Notes under the pieces: generated by a model
Databases searched by the model: none
What the model saw: the letters and a program-made list of their open reading frames with translations, nothing else
Told to the model about the DNA's origin: nothing
Made by a program: the position numbers and the translations under genes
From: Carallia brachiata
Lineage: Eukaryota > Streptophyta > Magnoliopsida > Malpighiales > Rhizophoraceae
DNA length: 64,000 nt
Direction: 5' to 3'
NCBI GenBank assembly: GCA_021464245.1
Contig: JADCRB010000018.1
Coordinates: 1,779,261 to 1,843,260 of the forward strand
Shown: positions 22,151 through 34,623 of the stretch, in pieces
Position numbering within the stretch: position 1 is the first letter of the stretch
Layout: each line of letters begins with the position of its first letter

Positions 22151-25070
22151 TCAGGGAGATGCCCATTCAAAGTACTGACAGCGGGCGCCTCTAGTAGCAG
22201 TCCAGTTCCCACAGCGAAAGAAAAAGCTCCCTTGCTTTGGTCCAGGCTTCTGAACCATTACTTTGCTGCCCTTCACTCCACAGAAACAGAGGGGGTGATA
22301 ATGTAGAACTGGAAATTCCTTCGCCTTGTATGGTTGAGGTGGTGAAAAGGACAGGTAGTCGGGGGAATGCTTCCATGGGAATGAACCATCAGATGTCTGC
22401 CAAATCAGTGAGTTTGTGATGGAGAATTTGATCCCCATCTGCATTAGTAAGGCAAGCAGCCGAGCAGTATTCTTGGCGTCATCCAGGCCACAATGAGCAC
22501 GGCCCTGCCATGCTAGACCTGCCATCTCAACTGCCTCCTTCAGATTGCACCTTACTCCACCAAATACCTCATGAAAAGGAACCTTCAAGTTGATCCACCT
22601 AACAAGCATATAATCAATTTTGGTTCATAAGAATGTGAAATATTCAAGGAACATTCTGTATACATAAAAATAGCAATTAATGAGAAAAAGAACCCAAAAA
22701 AAAAAAAACACTCCAGTATATTTGAATGCAAAAGTCGGTGCCTGTGGAATTTTGTCAGTAGAAATCTGATTCGGAAACAAGTCAAATTCATTTTAAGTTC
22801 AGATGATCAGTTCAAGTTTTTATCTGACGTACCGGTTAAAATAAGGGGGCTTCCTGATCTTCTTGTATCGGCACTCAGATTCCAACATCACCCTGCAATC
22901 CCAGTTTGACCATGTTACAACAGCGAAGTTGGTGTTTTTAATCCCCTTCTTCTCAAGCCATTTGTCGTGCCTAAGCAGTGCTTCACTAAGGGTAACACCT
23001 CTGTCCACCTGGAAAGAAACAGGGATATAAGAATAAGATTGAGAGCTCTCAATCCTACAAATGCACACTCACACAGAAATCTATTGTACAGAGCATAGAA
23101 AATTATCAAGGGTAGATAACCAGTACAAAAGCAAGTACAATTTAAACGTATGTACATATACAATTGCAAATATTATTGCAAGCTAATGTCGTCTAGAAAA
23201 AATTAGTGTTTTAACCATCTCCACAAACATGAAATCACTTTTCCTCATTCTGAGAGGCTACCCTATTTAGCTCCCTTCAATCAGACAAACAATAGCAAGA
23301 GGAATTATATCAAATTTTCTTTGCTCAAGATATTACATCCCCTCAAAAGACATAACTCGAACATGAACCGATCCTATCGTAATTAATCAAAATCACATGA
23401 CTGAGACCCACCTACTACACAATAGTAAACCAACCACAATGCAACAAGTGCCTCACTGTCCCAAGTACTTAAAAAAGTGCATCCAAATGTGTGAGGCTCT
23501 CACAAGATTCTCAAGACACATTTACCGATGACACTGGTTTCTATTATCCTATGTTGTGACAAGTAAGGTTTATGCGAGTAAGGATGTGTCAGTTTGAGAG
23601 ATATTTCCAATCCAAAAAGATTGTCTTAGGTTATGAAACCCACCCTGCTAATCACAGAACATAGTCGTCAGTTGGTTATGATTTTGATGACTCGGTTTGT
23701 CTGGTACACAACACAATGGCAAATTTTTCAAATTTTGAATGTTTTCAGAAGTCAAAAAATCCAGTAAGGCCAATATATGGTGGGTCTTAGAGCATCCCAA
23801 TATATCTCAGTAATGAAGGGGGTGGTGTCTCCATTTATAATGCACATGAGCATGCCCCTGCTAACGGTCTTCTTGCCAGTGTGGGATTCCATCCCATATT
23901 AGTTCCCTATTCCTCTGGCAATGGAGTGTTTTTTCTTTTTTTTATAATTCCACATCATCAAAAAGATGTAAGGGAACAAGCTCTCACCTTTTATGACAAA
24001 CACCCACCATAAACGTGTTTGTATGTGGGTTGGGCCTTTGTCAATGCTGGGTTGCTAAGATATTGCTTGGGCCCTTACAACGTGGTTTTGAAATTTTTTG
24101 GTCCTTCAAGGTCCTATTTGTGAATCTATGGATAACATGATATAGTTTTGACTCACAATCTCAGTCCAAAATTTCAAAGTGTAGCAAAGGTTGGTTTATT
24201 TCATGACAGTTTGTGATTATGGTTTGCATCAATTGCAAACCATGGTCAAACCAATTTTTTTGGTTGTAGATCTTTTTCAAATTGCGTCAATTACACTTAA
24301 TAATAGTTTCAATAATCCAGGTTTCTGTCAGTTTGGTCTCATCAGATTTGTCAGGTTAAGCAAGCCGATGAACGGTCCTAGGGACAAGCATGTCAGAGTT
24401 GGAAAATAATATTGTAGAGATGTATTGCACCGCATACTTCCAGAACCAGACACATAAAGCTAAAAATTCCATAATTTAAACACTAAAGTTTCTTTTTTCC
24501 AAAGTCTAATCAACCCTGTGCATTACATAAGATGTCTTAAAAACCCAAACCTAAATCATGTCAACTCTATATTTGCCCTAGTTGACCTACATCACATAAC
24601 AAATCAAGTGTAATAAACCATATAGTGAAATTGTGACTAAAATATAATGGATATTAACAGGTGTCCATATGAGCACAAGAACAATGGGGAATAGCATCCA
24701 CCATAAATGTGAAAAACATACCAATGAAATGGTGGGAACCATCAAGAAAAATTATTGATAAATGATGCTAATAAGCACGAAAACGATGCAGGGCAAGAAG
24801 AATCCAGATACAACCATTCCAGATGTTTAGTTCTGTGTTAATTTGAAAAATGATAGAGGGATATGAGAATAAAGCTCAATCCTTGGACAATCTAGAGATT
24901 TTTGGTTTGGTGTGCTTAGTGGGGGGTCCATTAAGGTGGTCTCTCCCTTAAACTCCTTTAGATGTCTCAGGTACGACCATGCATCCTCCCAAACTTATAG
25001 AGAAATGCCTTACATCTTCCCTACCTGTCCTGAACTCATCAAAAATTTAAACTTATAAAGAGCTATTATG

Positions 25071-25109
<39 letters not shown>

Positions 25110-28100
25110 CAAAAGATATTTAAATTGGATGATTACACCATCCTTACATCACGTCCCTCCCTATCTCTTTGCCAAAAGATATTTAGATTCGATGACCACC
25201 TTATCCTTCCATCACCTCTCCATATCCAGAATGTGCAAGATATCATTCTTCACCCGCCATAGTACTTCTTGAGTCCTCCAAAATGTCCTGCTCCTACTTT
25301 CGAACCCTCTCTACCTTATACCATCTTATCATAACCATTGCTTGTCTGTGACACAGCTTCTCTCCTTCATGCTAATTACACTTAAATAACATTCATGACA
25401 ATATCAACTCCTCCTATAAGCTTGCCTTCAGGGGCAGACTTGGTTGTGACTCTAAGTTCAGCACAGACATTGTCCATGTAAGCTAGATCATACTAGGTCT
25501 ACAACCTACTGCTATCATGCCAAACCCAATAAAATGGCCATCCAAATATCTAGCTAGCCAACTTCTTACTATTAGAAATGCAATCCACTCATGCTGAAAC
25601 TAGGAAGTTTAGGACATTTCTAGTACAAAAGGTGCCAGCAGACTTCCTATTCTTTGGCACACAATGTTGGTCCACAAACCCACATCATCAACCAAATAAC
25701 TGCCTATAAAACGCTACTCAACAAGCATTTAAGCAAGTTATAAAAAAAATTCCACATGAACCTGGATTTGCTGTATGCCAGTCAGATCCTTGCAGAAATC
25801 ACTAAGCAGCTGATTGCATGTTGGCCGCACATAAGTCTGGAAACACGCTTCTAGCTGGCCAGTTAGGCTGCTCACTATGACAGATGGAAATTCAATTATC
25901 TCCTGGGGATGAGGATTTTTTTCCTTGTCACAAGTAGCCTCAAAGTCTATGACCACAAAGTACTGAAAATCTTGGAACTGGACCTCATATGGATAAGCTT
26001 GCGAGAATGTATTGAAAGGGCCATACTGAAATTGAGCTTCCATAGGAAAGGGGTAATATCGGCCATCAAAACAATTCATTTGGAACTGCTGCGCCTTTTG
26101 AGAGTCAGGATAGAAAGATGACCACGAGCCAAAATCATGATGACAGGTGGGTTTATTGTGAAAACCAGTTGGAAGTTCAAGAAACTCGCCACTTAATGAG
26201 TGAACTGATTCCACAGCATTCCCACCGGGGTGAGTACTAACTTCTTTTTTAAGCTCTGGAAGACCTTCAATTGAATTCCCATAAGGGAACCCCTTGGGCT
26301 GGAGGCATTTTAACGATGCCTCACAGCTCCTTTGGATATTTTCTGCAATAAGAAATAAGACATGCATTACTATATAAAAGAAAGTGATGGAGCATATAGA
26401 AACAAGATACTTATTATTTAGGAATTTATTCATATGCTGCATTTATGATAGTGAAGAGCTTTACAATGAAAGATGTTGAGGCATCTAAAAGATCATAGAT
26501 GTTTAAATAGTTAACCATTTTATCATTCTTTCACTATTCTCTTAGGTGGACACTATAAATAGACACAAAATGAACATCGGTCCATCATAACGGTTCATTT
26601 CGTGTACAAAAAAACGTACCAACTATAATAACGGACATTTAGTGTCTATTTAGTGTTTAACTTTTGTGTCCTTCTAACTTTTTTGTGATAATTTAGATTT
26701 TATTAGTTTAGATATTCTACTATTTAAAATCTTTCCTATTTAGAATATTTCCTAGTTAGCCTAATATTCCTATTTGGAATTATATTCCTATTTAGTTAAG
26801 GAATATTGAGTATTAGTCTTCTTTCGGGTGGATTCCTGTGTTGTTCTTAGTTCTCAGGTGGATTCTCGACTAGGTTTTCTTTTTCATTCATTTTCCTACA
26901 TCCAAAAGTTATGATACTCCATTGGCATCAAGATCATCAAGCATAACTAACTATCCAGTAAAGACAACCAAAACAAGCAATGTCGAGTACAGATGCTCTA
27001 GAGAGGTTGTTAATCACACTTATACTTGTTCGTCTATAACAAACTATAAGAAAAAACGAGAGCACAAACAAAGCAAAAGGAACACTGGAAAGAAGAAATC
27101 CAAAAAAAAAAAAAGTAAGAAAGTAAGAAAGCTAATATTTGCACAAAATTTGGAAAGAAAGGAAAAGGAGGAGGAGGAGGAGAAAGAGGAGAGATTCTAT
27201 TGCAGAGATATGGCAGAAAAGAAGCAGGGAACATAGCTGTGTAATAACTGCATAGTGAGCTTAAAGACAATCAGTGACATTGCAAAGAATGTGATGCATA
27301 ATTAAGGACTTCTTCGTTGACATCAAAGTTCCTATGTGCCACAAGAAGAAGCAAATCAGGGGGAAGGTCTTTCAGACAGCATTTTCTCTAGAATTGCTAA
27401 CTTATCAAGGCTGTTTCTTAAAGTAACAGTTCCTGATGGGTGAAATAGGAAACCAATTTATAACGGCTCCATGGATTAGTTTACTCTTTGCAACAAATGC
27501 CAATGTTTCGTTATTCCCAAATGACCAACTTGCTATTTAGTTACCCAAGGCAATCCAAATCTGTATGCTTATCTAAATCTAGGTTTCAAAATAGTTGAGT
27601 TGATAAATATATCTCTTCCCTGCTCCGCTCTTTTCAAGTTTGTCATGAGATTGGATTAGCATTCACCATTCTAGCTAGCAACAACATTTGTCTGCTTTAT
27701 ATCCTTCTTCTTCCTCTTATTACTTGTATCTACTCTTCACTATCTGTACATCCAATTTCGACACGTTCAAACCGCTGTAACTGGCCCCTCAACCTACCCT
27801 AAAGGTTGATACCTAAACCTACATACAGTGAACTCATAATTTATTCAGTTCTTTAACGTTTTCCATATTTTATTGTTTAATTTGCATGTGGTACGTGAGA
27901 GTAGACTTAATGTTGCTCATGCTGTCACTTGAAGTACTTCTTCTTGTCGCTCACTGTATACACAAAAAACACAATTGAGTGACACTCTTTATTTTATTGA
28001 TGTTGTCATTGTGTAATTGGATTTTGTTTGTGATATGTAGCTGGAAAATCATCCAATGTGTAGAAGGGATAGTCGGTTAAAGTTTCATTAATAAATTAAA

Positions 28101-28990
28101 TAATCAAGAATCAGATCTAGGGCACTTGTTATATGAACAAAAGAACATGTGAAAATGGACACGCAACCCCACAAGTTTACTGCGACAAAGAAAATTATCA
28201 AACAAACACATATCATATGGAATTGCAAAACAGAAGAAAAAAAATTAGCTATTTGAAATTCTGACCTATTGTCTGCACATAAAAAAGAAAAAAGAAAAAA
28301 AAGAAGAAGACCTCTACAATTGTATGATCATGTCGTTACTGAGGTTTGTTTAGATCAAACATCCATAGCATTATGAATCTAAACTTAGGCATGTAGAAGC
28401 GAAATCAATCTAACTTCTACTCAATAAAACCAACATCTTGCAGATCTTGAATTTCCATCTGTCGAAAGTTTTTTTTTTTTTTTTTAATATCCCATTATCA
28501 TTCCAAATCCTCCCTAGTACTCAGTTTCGTCACCAAGCAAGCCAAACACAAAAACCACAACTCCCCCACTAGCCAAAAATTTCCAAACTTTCCAGTTTCA
28601 GAAGTAAACTCCTCTTATAAAATTGAAGCCTTAAATCACAATAATAACCATATAAACGCAGCACAAAAATCAAATATTTTCTCTGCCCGACACATGCAGC
28701 AGTATAATACAATCACACAAACAGCAACCAGCACCAAGAAAAAAAGAAAGCAAAAATCAACGGTGGTGCATTTCGAAAATCAAAATTAAACATTATGAAG
28801 AAAGTCCCATCGAAGAAAAAAGCTCCAAAATTAGAAAAAATAATACCACAGAGTGGACCAATTCCAAAGACATACATAAAAAAAAAAAAAAAGACCAAAA
28901 ACTGAAATCAGCACTGAAAAGAAGAAAAGAAGGAAACCCAGATTGGGGGAAGGGGAACAAGAACAGACCTTTATTTTGAAGGGGCATCAT
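22151..28990 (-). CDS. ERI1-like 3'-5' exoribonuclease with GRF zinc finger, 408 aa, 4 exons
   Basis: A DEDDh exonuclease, similar in layout to the Arabidopsis exonuclease-family protein At2g48100 (from memory), likely trimming 3' ends of structured or small RNAs. Exons: 28990-28969, 26342-25762, 23008-22833, 22598-22151. Phases join cleanly, giving 1227 nt. Catalytic residues are D140 and E142 (V-I-D-F-E-A-T-C-D), D238 (W-S-N-W-D-C), and H295 with D300 (H-C-G-L-D-D). The C-terminal 45 residues are a GRF-type zinc finger (C-F-C-G, G-P-K-Q-G-S-F-F-F-R-C, C-Q-Y-F-E-W), probably binding nucleic acid. The N-terminal 130 residues are poorly conserved and aromatic-rich. The first coding exon is only 22 nt (M-M-P-L-Q-N-K), joined across a 2.6-kb intron. 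No frame defects. The start rests on splice-phase agreement and a GA-rich leader upstream. Confidence 0.9.
23009..25761 (-). other. Long intron 2 of the ERI1-like gene
   Basis: 2.75 kb without coding signal. It contains a (CT)18 tract at 25072-25107 and unassigned moderately GC-rich stretches (24880-25500) that may be old transposon sequence. Confidence 0.6.
25072..25107. repeat. (CT)n microsatellite
   Basis: Uninterrupted CT dinucleotide run of 36 bases inside the intron. Confidence 0.95.
26343..28968 (-). other. Long intron 1 of the ERI1-like gene
   Basis: 2.6 kb between the 22-nt first coding exon and exon 2. Apart from the repeat fragment at 26545-26920 and A- or T-rich runs, no coding sequence is visible. 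Confidence 0.6.
26545..26920. mobile_element. Foldback plus LTR-like fragment inside intron 1 of the ERI1-like gene
   Basis: ACACTATAAATAGACAC near 26549 is inverted around 26640-26665 (GTGTCTATTTAGTGT), giving a small foldback. The following 26690-26890 has the repeated TATTCCTATTTGG/TATTTCCTA texture of a Copia-type LTR end. TTGGCATCAAGATC at about 26921 resembles a degenerate initiator-Met primer site. No internal genes follow, so if real it is only a fragment. Confidence 0.3.
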
Positions 28991-29189
28991 GATGATCTCT
29001 TTGAGTATAATTAAAATCCACCAGCAAGTACATCAGATCTTCCTCTCTGTGTGTTGCCCCTACCTACACCCCACCAATCACACACAAAATCACCACCACA
29101 TATTTCTTTATATTTACACATACTGTAATTCAAAATCAACTGTCTACTACACAACCAAAACACACCCACCCATAAACAACAATAACACA

Positions 29190-29197
29190 GAGAGAGT

Positions 29198-29228
<31 letters not shown>

Positions 29229-29285
29229 AAGACCTGGCTTGATTTCAAACGGAGCTGTGAGAGAGAGAGAGAGACAGAGAGAGAC
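29190..29285. repeat. GA-rich tract in the 5' leader/promoter of the ERI1-like gene
   Basis: Nearly continuous GA repeats about 200-300 bp upstream of the ATG (CT-rich on the gene's own strand). Such tracts are common in plant leaders and can bind BPC/GAGA factors; that role is inference. Confidence 0.6.
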
Positions 29286-32200
29286 CTATACACAAATATG
29301 AAGCTCTTTTATACTTATTGTTTTAATTGTAAATTATAATAATTTATACTTAATTGTTTTATTTACCACTTAAGTGGTAGGTTGGTGATTATTTAAGGCG
29401 TCTTTTTTTTTTATACTAATCTGAATTTAAGTTTTTATATAGGAGTTATAAATGTTTAGATAGTAGATTTTGTTCTTAAGTCTAATTTTTAGAATTGGTT
29501 GAACGAGACTTGACAAATAAAATTACTTATTATTAATTTACAAGTATTGCAACAATTTTTTTAATAAAAAATAATTTATTATTTTGTATTTTTTATTTGT
29601 ACCAAAGTGGTATCATATGTTGTGGAAGGTTTTGCAATCCATATATAATCCAATTAAAGTACAAAAACTTATTTTTCTTGAATAATCTTTTCCTAATTTT
29701 ACACGTAGGTTTACATTTATTATTTGCTAATATTAGCTCAGTGCAATATGCGGATTTATTATATTTATTAAGAATTTAATTTTTGTACTGTTTTTCGTTT
29801 TTTTCTCTCTTGGAGGAACTTTAACAAAAAAATTTAAAGATTTTTCTTTTATTTTTCTTAATTATACTTATTTTCATCCCACAATTGTAAACTTAGGTGG
29901 ATAATCATTGATATGAATTGAGTAAATATGTGATAAATGATATTTATTTCATTATAAAACTTTTCAATAATTATTAATCAATTAAATGGAATTAAACTTG
30001 ATTAAAGTTTCCTTTTTAAAATCCTAATTGTGTTCAAATGGTTAAAAAGGCTGCAAAGCAACTAGTAAGTCAATATCTAATATTAAAAATTATAGGAGCT
30101 CACCAAGAAAATCTTAAAATTAACCAGACATCGCCACGTAACAAAAGGAAAAAAATTGATTTTTTATTTCAGTTTTAACTTTATATACTTAAATATAGAT
30201 ATAATTGATAATAAGAGCCATGCATTCTTCTATGAGTATTTATTTAATGCTTATCGATTGATTAATGGTAACAAAAATACTAATAATGAACAAAACATTT
30301 TACTCAAGTCAATTTGTATTCAAAAATTTCTTCAACTTTTCAGCAGTTACAAACTTAAGTAATTTATTTTGAAATTTTAGGTTTCAAATCTTTATGTGAG
30401 ATAATAAAAATTTGGTAAGACAGAAGAAAATGGCCTCATTTGGTGTTTGAATTTCAAATTGACTAAAAAAATACTTTTAGAATATATTTTTTTTATTTGT
30501 ATAAAAGAAGGGGCTGAATGTTGTTCGAAGTAATCAAACGAATTGATGCCAAATAATTAATTTTCCTTTATTTTTGAAACCACGGCATGATAAATTTGCT
30601 TAAAAAATTGTATTTTAGAGTGTGTTTAAAAAATTTTACAGGTTTTCTGACGTTTGTTTCACGGAAAATATTTTACATAGGTAAAATTTAGAAAAAATTT
30701 TCAGATTTTCAGGTAAAATAACTTTTTATTTTGCAGAGCTGAAGTTATTTTTAGGGAAAATACAAACTGTGCTATAAATAAGTGACAAAGGAAAATCATT
30801 ATTTTCACTACAAATATTTTTTCCTGTAAACATTTTACAACTATAAGTTATTTTACAATAAACAAACGGATCCTAATTTTTACTCTTCACCTTTGGAAAC
30901 CAACCATAAAATTCCTCTTTTGTTGTTTTAAGAAAAAGTCAATGTCCATATAACTATAAAAATTTTGATCCCATCCTTGACAGTAAAACAGGGTTTATGT
31001 CATTGTAAAAAGAAGTAAAAATTCATTTTTATAATGCCTAAATATAAACTATTTTGTTAAAAAAAATTAAATTTTATAATAAAATATAAAAAAATTTATT
31101 TATTTTTTGTATTGTAAAATTTAAACAATTTATTACAACAACAAAATTACCTATTATAGTGCGTCGATTCTTACGCCTTTTTGTTTTTTCTCGTCTGTAA
31201 CCGAACCCAACGTAAAAGTTCCTCGCAGCGAGGTAACGTATGAGGATGAGTGGGCCCGGTCTCAATGATCAATCAAGCGCAAGCAACAAATCTGTTTTTT
31301 TCTGTCACGCTTTAAGAGATGACACGTGGACAATGCAGGGTTGTTTAACAGTCACTGCTGCGCTCAGCCTTTTAGATATTTCTCTCTCTCTCTTTCTTTT
31401 CTTTTTTTTTTTTTTGTGGGCAATAGGGTGGGGGAATATAATAGTTATTACATGAGTGCATCAAATTTATTTTTTTAAATTTTATTTATTTATTTCAGGA
31501 AGAGAGATATAACTATTTTGTATTTCTTGAATAAACCTAAATTGCACAAATAAAAAGGCACGAAAGTTAATTCTTGAACCCGTTGCCTCTCATTAATCTA
31601 AAAAAATCAAATGAAGCCAAAGTATACTGTCTTAGTAAACAAAAAAAATTGATTTTTTTTGAAAATAAGATTTAGGATGTCACTATGTATATTAAAAATA
31701 ATATTAACTATTATTTAAATTTTAATTTGTTTAAAAAAGAAAACATAATAAATAACAAAAAAGTAAAACAATGTTTAAAAAAAAAACTACCCAATCGTGC
31801 ATCCTCGGGAAGCAGATTTTTTTTTTTTGTTTACAATAAATTTTATTGGGCATATAAAGAGAGAGAGAAAAATGAAATTAGTGAAAATTAAATCCCCTAT
31901 CTCGTAATTGAGGAACACTCCCCTCAACTATTATAATAAATGCTCAACTTTCGAGAAGCAAATCTTTTTGACTCCTATCATTGCCCATATTTCTTGTGCT
32001 TACCACGCATTTTCAAAAAATTAATGATAAATATTAAAAAAATTTATTCACAAAATTTTATATAAAATTTTTAAATTTTATAATAACATTACACTTATTT
32101 AAAAATTAATGTAAAAAATTACAAATAAAATTATAAAAAACTCTTTATTGCATCAACTGAAAATCAATACATAAAAAATTACGAGAGAAGTCTTCAGACT

Positions 32201-33564
32201 ATATGTCACTGTACTTCCCAAAACAAGTCCAAGCGACTTCCTCAATAGAGAAGTACAAATGTTGGTGCTTGAGGTATTAACAATCATTTCATATGTTTTC
32301 CGATCAAAAAAAAAAAACAACAATCATTTCAATGTTTGAAATCCACGGAACATAAATACTCCTAATTAGATAATAAAAAAAAAGAAAGAAATAATCTTTT
32401 TAAAAAAATTGAAATAGTCCTAAATTCCACTTTTTGTACTGTAGAGAGGACAAAAATATTTATAATTTTTCTTTTTTCTCTTTTTTTTCCTGAAAAGCTA
32501 CTCTTAAGTTCATTTTTTATTTTTTTAAAATAATATATACTTTTAATTTAAGTCTTTTTTATATTTTTATTTATATAAAATATGATAAAAATACACTTCT
32601 CAATTGGTCTAATACTGACGAATTTCAATACACAAAATCCACCCTTGTTCCCCCGCTTCAGAGTTAGTATGATGAGCACACAATAAAATAAAGTCTTTGA
32701 GGACAACACAACGATTAATAATTAAGATTTTTTTATCTGAAAAGGAGTAATTTTTTTTATTTTCATAAATTTTATGCTTTTATATAATTCATAATTCAAC
32801 AAATTTCATAATAAAAAAGACAACATAAAAAAAAATAATTTCATGATTTTAAACACAATTTATTGAAATATTTTATAATTAAAGACTAGTAATTCTCTAA
32901 GATAAAGAGTAATTCCGTACCCCACGTAGCCTTTCGGCCTCTATGTCAAAAAGAAAAAAAAAACAGCAACAAAAGGACGAAAAAAGAATAAAATAAAAAT
33001 AAACGCGTGAAAGAGCGTGCGGAGAGCCGCCACGCTACTACAGTAGTGAATCACAAACATCAACGTCAGCTCTGCCTCCGCCAAACGCGCCGGCTTCGAT
33101 ACAGGCTTACCTACAACTGAGGCTCGTAATTCGATCCCAATTTTATTAATAGTCACTTTTATCTTTTTAAAAAAAAAAAAACGCTGATTTAAGTGTTGTA
33201 CCGAAAAATACTAATACAGATAATAAAAATTTATTATTACTTAATTAAAAATTTTAAATTTAAAATCAGAGAATATAACAACATTAAATTCTTATTAATA
33301 AACTTATACCATCTTTTGAAGTCGGTCTAAATTAATTAAATTAATAAATTAAATATTAATAATTTCAAATAAAAAAAATTTAAGTCTTATACTAAATTAA
33401 ATGTTATATATATAAATAATTAAATATTTTTTTAAAAATATTTATAATATATAAAATTAATAAATTAATATACAACAAACATATAAAAAATATGTATAAA
33501 AACTAATTTAATTTATCTCTCAACCTTTCTTCTCTACCCTCCTTTGAGAATCATTATATAGTCA

Positions 33565-33757
33565 CATATTAGTAGTCATATTATATCTAAATAACATTCA
33601 GTTTATGCAACAGAATATATATTTTGTGTAATTATAATTAAAAATATAAAAAATAATAATATTTTTTAAATATTTTTTATTATTATAATTACACAAAATT
33701 ATTATATAAAATGTGAATTTAAACAATATTTAACCACTAAATAATATGGTCATACAA
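33565..33757. mobile_element. MITE with near-perfect central inverted repeat
   Basis: TTTTGTGTAATTATAAT at about 33632 is inverted as ATTATAATTACACAAAA at about 33682-33698. The outer arms (CATATTATAT... on the left, ...AAATAATATGG on the right) also pair. About 190 bp, AT-rich, no coding. Confidence 0.5.
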
Positions 33758-33843
33758 CTTTTTCATTCTTATTTTTATAAATTTATAATTTAAACCGTAC
33801 AACTTTTTTATTCTTATTTTTATAAATTTATAATTTAAACAGT
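33754..33843. repeat. Tandem duplication, 45-bp unit
   Basis: The unit starting ACAACTTTTT and ending in TTTAAAC plus a few bases occurs twice head to tail, with one or two mismatches. Confidence 0.8.
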
Positions 33844-34040
33844 ATTAACAGTACTACAGTATTAATAATATTTTAATAAATAATAAATTATCTTAATTTC
33901 TCCTACTGTTTTCTTCGTTTAACCCGTTGGTATAAATCTAACAAAACTCAAAAATAAAAAAAAAAGTCCCAAAGCGCCTGCAACGCAAAGTTCCTTCTAC
34001 TGCTTCTTTCTTCTTCTTCTTCTCTGACAATCCATTCCAT

Positions 34041-34623
34041 CTAATGGCGATTGCCGGAGAGACCCAGCCGCAGGAGAAGGTAATTTTGATTGTTTGGACT
34101 CTTTATTTGATGGGTATTGTGGTAAATTACTAGGATTGCTAGAGTTTTCCCTACTAGGCTATATTGCTACTGGGCATTAAAAATTAAATTTCAAAAATTG
34201 GGTGAATCATCATCATCATCATCATGATCATCATAAATATCAATACTTGTTCTTCTTCTTCAACTTCTTCATCTACTTTAACTTCTTCTTCTTCTTTAAT
34301 ATCATCATCATCACGCAAAACCCCTGTTCGTGGGACGTTTTGTAGGTGAGTGCTTCGATCAATAGGTTGTTAATTTTATTAGTCTTTTTAATTCTTTATT
34401 TTTTTTGTTCTTGAATCTAATCTCCCAGCGTTTTCAAACAAATCTTAAAAATTGTTTTTCGCCTCACTACTGCTTATGCTTTCCCTTTAATATTTGAATA
34501 AGCAGGTATATCTGATTGTGTTTCTCATCTTAGCACTTTGTTTTTGGTCATATTTTTTAATGGATTTGTCTCTTAAATGTTGTTCTCCAGATTAGATTGC
34601 AATGATCCAATTGTATGAGTAAC
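34041..34623 (+). other. Leader region of the PPR gene with possible mini-exon
   Basis: An ATG at 34044 opens 12 codons (M-A-I-A-G-E-T-Q-P-Q-E-K) ending at a GT. Farther on, a Ser/Thr-rich stretch at about 34240-34346 reads S-S-R-K-T-P-V-R-G-T-F-C-R, which looks like an organelle transit peptide, and then meets a GT. Whether either belongs to the PPR transcript is unclear. Confidence 0.3.

Larger units (their letters stand above)
29340..34040. other. 4.7-kb AT-rich intergenic region
   Basis: No gene was recognised. A short GC-richer island at 33000-33130 has no family similarity. An ACACGTGG G-box-like sequence occurs at about 31324 but no gene start is linked to it. A MITE and a 45-bp tandem duplication lie near 33.6-33.8 kb. 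Confidence 0.5.

Noticed and set aside
32941..33156. GC-richer island with a 71-codon minus-strand frame
   Set aside because: No family similarity, no further exons and a poly-F tail from low-complexity DNA.
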